A DNA stretch of 15,751 nucleotides, taken from positions 1 through 15,751 of the forward strand of contig CAJTJZ010000068.1 of assembly GCA_910576895.1 (NCBI GenBank), given 5' to 3'. The position numbers and the translations under genes are program-made. The notes below the pieces were generated by a model. That model worked only from the letters and a program-made list of their open reading frames with translations, had not been told where the DNA came from and made no database searches. Position 1 is the first letter of the stretch; each line of letters opens with the position of its first letter. This document shows, piece by piece, positions 1 to 4,989 of this stretch. Source of the stretch: an uncultured Lachnospiraceae bacterium (GTDB lineage Bacteria; Bacillota; Clostridia; Lachnospirales; Lachnospiraceae).

Positions 1-72
1 GCACAGACATATCAGACCTACTTGCGTAACTGTGCATTCAATCGAAACACAATTACCTCTAAGTATGTCTGT
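1..72 (-). promoter_or_regulatory. Possible attenuator with alternative hairpins
   Basis: Two inverted repeats compete for the same bases. The end of the leader ORF (72-64) is a 9-bp perfect complement of 11-3, while 35-30 is a 6-bp perfect complement of 6-1. Bases 3-6 cannot pair in both, which is the usual logic of ribosome-dependent attenuation. Any terminator tract or sequestered SD lies outside the window, so the outcome of each fold cannot be read here. Confidence 0.4.
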
Positions 73-121
73 AATACATGTACATATGATTCATTGTAAA
101 ATGTAAGTTCTGCATTTTCAT
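59..121 (-). CDS. Short leader peptide (18-20 aa) of an attenuator
   Basis: On the minus strand an AGGAG motif (129-125) precedes two in-frame ATGs at 121 and 115, giving a 20- or 18-residue peptide ending at a TAG at 59-61. The spacing favours the second ATG (9 nt) over the first (3 nt). The peptide is rich in Met, Tyr and His and has no domain. It lies just downstream of a good minus-strand promoter, and its last codons (72-64) can pair perfectly with 11-3, so it resembles the leader peptides that control antibiotic-resistance genes acting at the ribosome. The controlled gene would lie left of the window and is not visible. The ORF and SD are seen; the regulatory role is inferred. Confidence 0.5.
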   Translation of the reverse strand: MKMQNLHFTMNHMYMYYRHT

Positions 122-142
122 GTTCTCCTAAACTTTTTTAAT

Positions 143-171
143 AACCTATCATAATTTTATTTATATGTCAA
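143..171 (-). promoter_or_regulatory. Minus-strand promoter for the leader peptide
   Basis: The minus strand has a perfect TTGACA (171-166), a 17-nt spacer and TAGGTT (148-143). The -10 is preceded by TGA, which makes it an extended -10 (TGn). The -10 hexamer alone is a poor match. It sits 22 nt upstream of the leader ATG and reads out of the window to the left. Confidence 0.55.
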
Positions 172-361
172 GAAATATTTTTTTAAAGGAAAGGCAAAGT
201 GACAGAGAGGATATTATCTTTCCTCTCTGCCCATGTTTTTTGAAGACTGCATGAAGTTGACCTGTTTTCATTAACCTGCAACCAGTTCCAATGAACAGAA
301 CAATCGACAGAATAAAGATGATATTTAAAAACTTATGTGATAAAATATTTATGGTTGACAA
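161..361 (-). CDS. Doubtful small membrane peptide or gene remnant
   Basis: A 66-codon frame starts at a TTG (361) with no ribosome binding site in front of it. Residues about 10-27 are strongly hydrophobic (KFLNIIFILSIVLFIGTGC) and could span the membrane, followed by a basic tail. The frame ends inside the promoter of the leader peptide and contains a 9-bp inverted repeat (203-211/221-229). It may be the C-terminal remnant of a membrane protein or a chance frame. No family is recognised and it should not be relied on. Confidence 0.2.
   Translation of the reverse strand: MSTINILSHKFLNIIFILSIVLFIGTGCRLMKTGQLHAVFKKHGQRGKIISSLSLCLSFKKIFLDI
203..229. repeat. Perfect 9-bp inverted repeat, possible weak terminator
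   Basis: CAGAGAGGA (203-211) and TCCTCTCTG (221-229) form a 9-bp stem with a 9-nt loop. On the plus strand a T6 run follows after a CCCATG gap, so termination is possible but not textbook. On the minus strand no clean T-run follows. Confidence 0.4.
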
Positions 362-396
362 GAAGATAAATTAAGAATTTGCGGAGGAACATTTAA

Positions 397-555
397 ATGG
401 ATTTTATTCAATTAAAAATCGAAAAAGACAGCTCTATAACAAAGTATATAAAGATTATTAGAAAATTTGATAATTCCTTATCCATTAAAATGATAAAGCA
501 GCGAATCGATGAAAATGATTTTGTGATGGGATTTGACTTGGAGTGTTATCTATGA
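397..555 (+). CDS. Small hypothetical protein (52 aa)
   Basis: An ATG at 397 is preceded by a good GGAGG (383-387) and opens a 52-codon frame. The segment ITKYIKIIRKFDNSLSIK recalls the 'K-x-I-R-x-x-x-x-x-S-I-x-x-I-K' pattern in small Firmicutes proteins with an L7/L12-like fold. If that is right, the protein is shorter than usual and may be an N-terminal fragment. Its TGA overlaps the next ATG (ATGA, 552-555), which suggests coupled translation. The family assignment is a memory-based guess; the SD-led ORF is what the sequence shows. Confidence 0.4.
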   Translation: MDFIQLKIEKDSSITKYIKIIRKFDNSLSIKMIKQRIDENDFVMGFDLECYL

Positions 556-650
556 AAAAATTTCTATTTTTTATATTTGTGTTTATATTTAGTGATCGGT
601 TTTGTCGCTTATGGCAATCATGGAATAATATAATAATATTTACAAAATAG
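552..650 (+). CDS. Small hydrophobic peptide, possibly frameshifted
   Basis: The 32-codon frame begins with MKKFLFFIFVFIF, a signal- or membrane-anchor-like start, then changes to an unremarkable tail. In the +1 frame the hydrophobic run continues over 588-621 (LVIGFVAYGN) before a TAA, so the intact peptide may have lost its frame near 588-592. It overlaps the preceding small ORF by ATGA. No function is recognised. Confidence 0.3.
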   Translation: MKKFLFFIFVFIFSDRFCRLWQSWNNIIIFTK

Positions 651-679
651 GTTGTTTTCTAATTAAAGTTTGTATATAC

Positions 680-685
680 TATAAT
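680..685 (+). promoter_or_regulatory. -10 box upstream of the methyltransferase cluster
   Basis: A perfect TATAAT lies about 58 nt before the first SD-led ATG of this cluster. No good -35 is found 16-18 nt upstream (657-662 reads TTCTAA), so the promoter would be weak or need an activator. Confidence 0.35.
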
Positions 686-742
686 AAAAAGTAAGATATA
701 TAATTACTTATTTAAAAAGTACATAAATTAAAAGAAGGGAGA

Positions 743-820
743 ATGATGGAAATAAAATTTCAGCAGTCAGTTTTTTTTGTTTATGATACCATTTGTGATA
801 AGATAATAATTAAGAAATAA
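743..820 (+). CDS. Short ORF upstream of the methyltransferase (possible leader)
   Basis: GGGAG (737-741) precedes two ATGs (743, 746), which open a 25-codon frame that stops 25 nt before the methyltransferase start. The peptide contains SVFFVYDTIC and ends in IIIKK. It could be a leader peptide, as seen upstream of erm-type methyltransferase genes, or the stub of a truncated gene. Against a leader role, its 3' half contains a 16-bp sequence that recurs in the untranslated region at 2859-2874, and the pairing that would hide the next SD is weak. Confidence 0.3.
   Translation: MMEIKFQQSVFFVYDTICDKIIIKK
790..805 (+). repeat. 16-bp direct repeat, copy 1
   Basis: CATTTGTGATAAGATA occurs here and at 2859-2874, about 2.07 kb apart in direct orientation. 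The two copies bracket the methyltransferase-led cluster. Confidence 0.55.
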
Positions 821-845
821 TTGATGAAATATTTGGAGGTAAATA

Positions 846-1475
846 ATGATTTCTACAAAGATTAAAGATATTGATATGGTATTTGAAACTGCACCTTCCA
901 TTTTTTCACCAAATTCGATTGATAATGGCACATTAGTTATGTTATCTATTATTGATTTTTTACCATATGACAAGGTACTAGACTTGGGTTGCGGATATGG
1001 TGTTGTAGGTATCCTTGCAGGTAAATTGATAGGTGAAGAAAATGTTATTATGTGTGATATTTCTGAACAGGCAATAAAATATGCCAATATAAATTTACAT
1101 ATTAATCATGTACCAAATATTAAAATTAAGTTAAGTGATGGATATAAAAATATAGAAGAAAATGATTTTACACTTATCTTATCTAATCCGCCGTATCATG
1201 TAGATTTTTCTATTCCCAAACATTTTATTGAAGTTGGATTTAAAAAATTAGTTATGGGTGGGAAACTGGTTATGGTAACAAAAAGACTTGATTGGTATAA
1301 AAATAAGTTGATTTCTGTTTTTGGTGGTGTTAAGATTCATAAAATAAATGGATATTATGTCTTTGTTGCAGAGAAAAGAAAGCAAGAAATAAAAGAGAAA
1401 AAGAAAGCAGGAAATAATTTATCAAAAAAATTGCAACGTAAACAACAACGCTATAAGAACAATCGAAAAAAATAA
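846..1475 (+). CDS. Class I SAM-dependent methyltransferase, RsmC/YbxB-like, with basic tail
   Basis: The 209-residue protein carries the SAM-binding motif VLDLGCGYG (44-52), an acidic end of strand 2 at D71, and NPPYH (114-118), the motif IV found in enzymes that methylate exocyclic amino groups of nucleic-acid bases. Length and layout fit the small RsmC/YbxB-type rRNA guanine-N2 methyltransferases. The last 33 residues (from K177) hold 16 Lys/Arg and look like an added RNA-binding tail. GGAGG at 835-839 sets the start. It heads a cluster of four genes in a region full of scars. An RNA, probably rRNA, substrate is inferred; a DNA or protein substrate is not excluded. Confidence 0.75.
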   Translation: MISTKIKDIDMVFETAPSIFSPNSIDNGTLVMLSIIDFLPYDKVLDLGCGYGVVGILAGKLIGEENVIMCDISEQAIKYANINLHINHVPNIKIKLSDGYKNIEENDFTLILSNPPYHVDFSIPKHFIEVGFKKLVMGGKLVMVTKRLDWYKNKLISVFGGVKIHKINGYYVFVAEKRKQEIKEKKKAGNNLSKKLQRKQQRYKNNRKK

Positions 1476-1498
1476 AATCTTATTTCTTGGGGGTAAAA

Positions 1499-1891
1499 AT
1501 GAATTTTAATGATGAGAAAGACTATATTATGCGTATTATTAAAGAGATGGTAAGAGTGCTTTTTTCTCTAATGTTTGGAAAACAATATAAGTCTATTGAA
1601 CTGTCAAAAGAAAATAAATATAAGGTTTCTGGAAAAGCATTAGAAGAATTTAAAAAAATGGTTGATGAGGGGCTTATAAATGAAGCAGAAAATATATTGT
1701 TGGAAAGTATTGATTATAATAAAAAAGAAGAAATCTTTGCTGCAGTATTATTTTATCAATATATAAGTGAGAAAGATAATGATTTTTTAGCAATACATAA
1801 CTATTCAAAAGAGGAAGCATTAGATGGAATAAAAAGATTAGCGGAGAAACAAGGATATGGTCAAATAAGTTCTTTATTTATGGAAAGATAA
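1499..1891 (+). CDS. Hypothetical protein, possibly DUF6483-like
   Basis: The chosen ATG (1499) has a GGGGG SD at 1489-1493; an upstream in-frame TTG (1487) has none. The 130-residue product is helical and charged. It starts with DYIMRIIKEMVRVLFSLMFGK, an amphipathic segment typical, as I remember it, of the DUF6483 proteins of Firmicutes, followed by helix-turn-helix repeats like those of TPR folds (GKALEEFKKMVDEGLINEAENILLE is cited here only by its span, residues about 46-70). No catalytic motif is seen and its role is unknown. It lies 23 nt after the methyltransferase gene, so the two are probably cotranscribed. Confidence 0.55.
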   Translation: MNFNDEKDYIMRIIKEMVRVLFSLMFGKQYKSIELSKENKYKVSGKALEEFKKMVDEGLINEAENILLESIDYNKKEEIFAAVLFYQYISEKDNDFLAIHNYSKEEALDGIKRLAEKQGYGQISSLFMER

Positions 1892-1946
1892 TTCAATAAA
1901 AAGAAAGAAACAGTAATGAAAAATATATGATTAAGGAGACATTTTT

Positions 1947-2369
1947 ATGAGTTTAGTAAAAAATTTGTCAAGTATGCCTGATATTGAAGATTTACGTAGA
2001 ATTTGTAAAAGCATTGCAGCATTAGAAATTGTGATGTGTAGGGAGCAGGAATTTCGTTATTATTTTTATGATCCTAATTGGAGTGATAATGAAGAAGTAT
2101 TTCAACTAATCAATGGATGTGGAAGTGTACGAAGTGGATGCAACAGTCATATGATTATTTTATTTTCTCCAAATGGGTGTGTAATTAATGGTTTTGATAA
2201 TCAATCTTATGATAATGAGATAACATACAATATCGATGATGATGGTAGTATACATTTTCAAAAATCATCTGTTAAGGAAAAAGAGAATGCTCTTAAAATG
2301 GAAAAAATTAAACAAGGCCTACCAGATGTATTTTATGAGTTTATGCATGGAAAGATTGTAAAAACATGA
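1947..2369 (+). CDS. Hypothetical protein, possible immunity-like family
   Basis: The 140-residue protein starts 8 nt after AAGGAG (1933-1938). Its N-terminal helix (DLRRICKSIAALEIVM) is followed by an aromatic-rich beta-type core (EFRYYFYDPNW, then ILFSPNGCVINGFDN). This layout resembles a family I know as 'EYRYYSFNSxW...GSGDEYFILF...GAxIKGF' proteins in bacterial accessory loci. It has no signal peptide or membrane segment and is likely cytosolic. It overlaps the next gene by ATGA, so the two are translated together. The biochemical role is unknown, and an immunity role is only suggested by the small-acidic-protein context. Confidence 0.55.
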   Translation: MSLVKNLSSMPDIEDLRRICKSIAALEIVMCREQEFRYYFYDPNWSDNEEVFQLINGCGSVRSGCNSHMIILFSPNGCVINGFDNQSYDNEITYNIDDDGSIHFQKSSVKEKENALKMEKIKQGLPDVFYEFMHGKIVKT

Positions 2370-2665
2370 AAACTACATTTTGTATCTGGAAAACAAAGGA
2401 TGGAATATGGAGTAGATCTAATATGGTTGGTACACAGAAAGATGGTTCAGCAGAAATGCTTGATATATTGGACAAAAACCCAAAGAAATACATTAAATTT
2501 TGTCATTGGTATTATACAAAAAACATATCAATAGACATCGTAGAAAAAGTATACAATGGAGAACCTTTAACACTTGAAATGATAAAAGAGTTGAATAATG
2601 AAATAGAAGATATAGAGCTTGTAAAAGATGAACTTAATAAGATAGGATATCCCCATACTCTTTAA
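2366..2665 (+). CDS. Small hypothetical protein (99 aa)
   Basis: The start overlaps the upstream stop (ATGA, 2366-2369). The product has a Trp-rich N-terminus (FCIWKTKDGIWSRSN), a middle segment FCHWYYTKN and an acidic helical C-terminus (EMIKELNNEIEDIELVKDE). It has no signal peptide, membrane segment or catalytic motif that I recognise. Strict coupling suggests it acts with the preceding protein. It is followed by a weak hairpin (2692-2712), and its stop codon lies antisense to the stop of the ABC fragment. Confidence 0.5.
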   Translation: MKTTFCIWKTKDGIWSRSNMVGTQKDGSAEMLDILDKNPKKYIKFCHWYYTKNISIDIVEKVYNGEPLTLEMIKELNNEIEDIELVKDELNKIGYPHTL

Positions 2666-2739
2666 AAAATACACCAGTTTATAAATTTTGGGTATGATGA
2701 TAAAAACCATACATTTTTTGCTTCTAATAGTGTGTTCAT
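2662..2739 (-). pseudogene. N-terminal stub of an ABC transporter ATPase
   Basis: On the minus strand a strong AAGGAGG sits 7 nt before an ATG at 2739 that encodes MNTLLEAKNVW, the usual opening of an ABC ATPase (LLEAKNV is the first beta strand). After about 11 codons (near 2707) the similarity stops and a 14-residue unrelated tail runs to a TAA at 2662. The intact SD and divergent position relative to the two-component genes suggest that a divergent transporter gene was cut off by recombination. Only 11 codons support the family call, so a real short peptide is possible. Confidence 0.4.
2692..2717 (+). terminator. Weak terminator after the unknown-gene pair
   Basis: GTATG (2692-2696) pairs with CATAC (2708-2712), followed by ATTTTTTG. 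The stem is only 5 bp, so termination would be inefficient. Confidence 0.3.
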
Positions 2740-2744
2740 AGTAC

Positions 2745-2775
2745 AACCTCCTTGTTATTTTTTAGCTATTGTACT
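2745..2775. repeat. Inverted repeat spanning the SD of the ABC stub
   Basis: AGTACAA (2740-2746) and TTGTACT (2768-2774) form a 7-bp perfect arm pair that encloses the minus-strand SD. It could be an operator or an mRNA hairpin that masks the SD. It has no long T-run in the right place to be a terminator. Confidence 0.3.
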
Positions 2776-2830
2776 GCTATAGACAGAAATATGAATGAGT
2801 AAATCAAGCATATTTTTTGTATAACTTTTT

Positions 2831-2858
2831 TTGAGAAAATTTAATGGAATTATATAAA
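2831..2858 (+). promoter_or_regulatory. Candidate promoter of the two-component operon
   Basis: TTGAGA (2831-2836), a 16-nt spacer and TATAAA (2853-2858) lie 62 nt before the response-regulator start. Each hexamer is close to consensus. This is a pattern match only. Confidence 0.4.
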
Positions 2859-2874
2859 CATTTGTGATAAGATA
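2859..2874 (+). repeat. 16-bp direct repeat, copy 2
   Basis: This is identical to 790-805 and lies in the leader region of the response-regulator gene. It may be a piece of a shared upstream region that was duplicated when the cluster arrived. Confidence 0.55.
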
Positions 2875-2920
2875 CTGATAATATAAAGGAGAAAGAGAAA
2901 ATAAAAGGAGCAACCATAAG

Positions 2921-3589
2921 ATGGCGAATATTTTAATTGTTGAAGATGAAAAAAATATGCAAAATATTATTGTTGAATATATACAGCGAGGTGGTCATAC
3001 CTGTTTTGTTGCAGATGATGGTGTGGATGCTTTGATGATATTAAAAAATAATCCGATAGATTTAATGATATTAGATATTATGATGCCACATCTTGATGGT
3101 TTTTCTATTTGCAAAATGGCAAGAAAAATGAGCACTCTCCCTATTATTATGTTGACAGCAAAAAGTAATGAGGATGATAAATTAAAAGGCTATGAATTTG
3201 GTGCAGATGATTATATGACAAAACCTTTCAGCCCTAAAGTGTTATTGGCAAAGGTAAATGCTTTATTACGGCGTTCTTCTTTTGTTCCAGCAGATACTTT
3301 AATTGCTGGAAAAATTACAATTATTCCAGTTTCTCATAAGGTTTTTCTGGATGGAGTAGAAATCACGCTAACTCATAAGGAATATGAATTGCTTCATTTC
3401 TTTATGATAAATTCGGGTCAGGTATTTAGCAGAGATCAATTACTTAATCGAATTTGGGGATATGATTTTGAGGGAACAAATCGAACGGTAGATACTCATA
3501 TTAAAACATTGCGGCAAAAATTAGGAAGTGAAGGAAAATACATTGTTACGCTTATTCGTTCTGGATATAAATTTGAGGTGACACAATGA
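2921..3589 (+). CDS. OmpR/PhoB-family response regulator
   Basis: The 222-residue protein has a receiver domain (1 to about 115) with acidic pocket E8/D9, phosphoacceptor D52 (LMILDIMMP), T79 and K101 (MTKPF), and a C-terminal winged-helix DNA-binding domain (about 128-222) with the NRTVDTHIKTLRQKLG recognition helix. AAAGGAG (2907-2913) sets the start. The gene overlaps the kinase gene by ATGA, so the two form a matched pair. The likely target is the exporter operon downstream, which has an 11-bp direct-repeat array of the kind OmpR-type regulators bind. The length is normal and all key residues are present. Confidence 0.93.
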   Translation: MANILIVEDEKNMQNIIVEYIQRGGHTCFVADDGVDALMILKNNPIDLMILDIMMPHLDGFSICKMARKMSTLPIIMLTAKSNEDDKLKGYEFGADDYMTKPFSPKVLLAKVNALLRRSSFVPADTLIAGKITIIPVSHKVFLDGVEITLTHKEYELLHFFMINSGQVFSRDQLLNRIWGYDFEGTNRTVDTHIKTLRQKLGSEGKYIVTLIRSGYKFEVTQ

Positions 3590-4662
3590 AGATAAAAGAT
3601 AATTTTACATTGCGAACAGTTCGGAAGAAAATTATTATGGTTTCTAAAGTGGCTGGAATAATTTTAATTATTTTTTATATGATATCAACCCAGTTGGTTG
3701 CCGATTCCAATATATCTATTTTAATTTGGCTCGGCTTTGTGATTCCTTTAATTCTTGTAATCGATTATTTAATGGGGCGATTTATTTCAGAGCCTATTTC
3801 TAGACTTAATCAGGTAGCTTATCAAATGGCACAGTTGAATTTTTCTACATTATGTACAATAAATTCAAAAGATGAATTTGGGGAACTATCTGCAAGTCTA
3901 AATAAAATGGCTGAAAGTTTACAACAAGCATTTAAAGATTTGGAAAGTGCTAATGGAAAATTAGAGCAGGATGTTCAGCAAAAAAAGCATTTGTTGGTTG
4001 AACGAAAGGAGCTAGTTGACAATCTTTCTCATGAAATGAAAACTCCATTAAGTGTGATACGAGCTTATGCCGAGGGATTGCAGGATGAAACAGACGAAAC
4101 AAAACGGCAAAAATATTCGGAAGTTATTATAGCAGAAACCAAACGCATGAGTAATTTAATTACTACTTTGCTTGATTTATCAGCATTGGAAAGTGGAGCG
4201 ATACAGCTTTATATGGAACGTTTTGATTTTGTTGAACTTCTTGAAATTGTGGCTGGGAGATTATTGGTTGATACTCCTGATGCTGATTTTTCATTGCAAT
4301 ATGAACTGCCAGAAAGTCCTGTTTATGTTAAGACTGATAAAGATCGGATGGAACAGGTACTTAACAATCTAATTGTTAATGCAAAAAGAAATGTCAAGCC
4401 GGGCGGCATTTTGCGACTATTATTAAAAGAAAATAATGATATGCTAAATTTTTTTGTTTTTAATCAAGGATTACCAATTTCACAAGAAAACTTGCCAAAA
4501 ATCTGGACAAAATTTTATCGTAATAAAAATTCTAAGTACAGCGGTTCTGGATTAGGGCTTGCGATTGTTGCACAAATTTTATCTATGCAACATTTGAGCT
4601 ATGGTGTAAAAAATAAAGAGGAGGGTGTAGAGTTTTATTTTTCTATTCCTATTGTAAAATAA
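3586..4662 (+). CDS. Sensor histidine kinase with intramembrane-type sensor
   Basis: The 358-residue kinase has two membrane segments (about 16-37 and 44-64) separated by only about six residues, so there is hardly any extracellular sensor. A HAMP region (about 65-117) and a coiled-coil precede the HisKA motif NLSHEMKTPLS with phospho-acceptor H149. The N box (RMEQVLNNLIVNAK) and G2 box (SGSGLGLAI) are present, while the usual DxGxG G1 box reads FNQGLPIS, as in VanS/BceS-like kinases. Such kinases usually sense the cell envelope or a partner transporter. Its start overlaps the regulator stop by ATGA. The signal is unknown; a cell-wall-active peptide is plausible given the ABC exporter downstream. 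Confidence 0.9.
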   Translation: MKIKDNFTLRTVRKKIIMVSKVAGIILIIFYMISTQLVADSNISILIWLGFVIPLILVIDYLMGRFISEPISRLNQVAYQMAQLNFSTLCTINSKDEFGELSASLNKMAESLQQAFKDLESANGKLEQDVQQKKHLLVERKELVDNLSHEMKTPLSVIRAYAEGLQDETDETKRQKYSEVIIAETKRMSNLITTLLDLSALESGAIQLYMERFDFVELLEIVAGRLLVDTPDADFSLQYELPESPVYVKTDKDRMEQVLNNLIVNAKRNVKPGGILRLLLKENNDMLNFFVFNQGLPISQENLPKIWTKFYRNKNSKYSGSGLGLAIVAQILSMQHLSYGVKNKEEGVEFYFSIPIVK

Positions 4663-4684
4663 TAATTTGATTGTTATTGAAAGG

Positions 4685-4727
4685 CTTCTATTTCCAAGAA
4701 GGAAGAGGAAATAGGGGTCTTTTCTTT
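4685..4727 (+). terminator. Terminator after the kinase gene
   Basis: CTATTTCC (4688-4695) pairs perfectly with GGAAATAG (4707-4714). C-G and two T-G pairs extend the stem to 11 bp, and TCTTTTCTTT follows. It separates the two-component genes from the exporter genes, so the exporter has its own promoter. Confidence 0.75.
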
Positions 4728-4737
4728 ATAAAAAGAT

Positions 4738-4770
4738 TTCACACGAACTTCACACCAATCTCATACAGAT
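4738..4770 (+). promoter_or_regulatory. 11-bp direct repeats, likely response-regulator box
   Basis: TTCACACGAAC, TTCACACCAAT and CTCATACAGAT follow each other at exact 11-bp steps (4738, 4749, 4760), with a weaker TTCAATGCATT at 4771. One helical turn per repeat is the pattern bound head-to-tail by OmpR-type regulators. A -10-like TACTCT (4792-4797) lies about 20 nt downstream and there is no good -35, which fits an activated promoter. Binding by the regulator at 2921 is inferred. Confidence 0.65.
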
Positions 4771-4836
4771 TTCAATGCATTTTTTTATCCTTACTCTATC
4801 AAGAGAAAATTTTTTATTAATGAGGAGGTGATGATG

Positions 4837-4989
4837 ATGTTTTTAGGTTTAGAATGGTATTGGTGGCTTTTAATTTTGATGGTACTTATAATCTCTATAC
4901 CATTTAAGATAATCTTTATAAAATGGTATAGCAAGTGGCAGCAGGAAAAGAAAAAGGAACAACATGGAAAATGGGGTGATAATGAATGA
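4837..4989 (+). CDS. Small membrane protein of the exporter operon (50 aa)
   Basis: GAGGAGG (4822-4828) precedes three consecutive ATGs (4831, 4834, 4837); the spacing favours 4837, giving 50 residues. The peptide starts with MFLGLEWYWW, has one membrane helix (about 9-28, LLILMVLIISIPFKIIFI) and a charged cytosolic tail rich in Lys, Gln and Glu. Its TGA overlaps the ATPase start by ATGA, so it is translated with the exporter. It could stabilise or regulate the transporter or talk to the kinase. Its function is not known and the gene is easily missed because it is so short. Confidence 0.65.
   Translation: MFLGLEWYWWLLILMVLIISIPFKIIFIKWYSKWQQEKKKEQHGKWGDNE

Noticed and set aside
767..1087. 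Minus-strand open frame across the methyltransferase start
   Set aside because: There is no SD, and the plus strand has unmistakable SAM-binding motifs.
1487..1498. Upstream TTG start for the DUF6483-like gene
   Set aside because: The GGGGG that would serve as SD lies after the TTG and fits the ATG at 1499.
4738..4781. CRISPR-like short repeat array
   Set aside because: The units are only 11 bp with no spacers; the pattern fits a regulator binding site.
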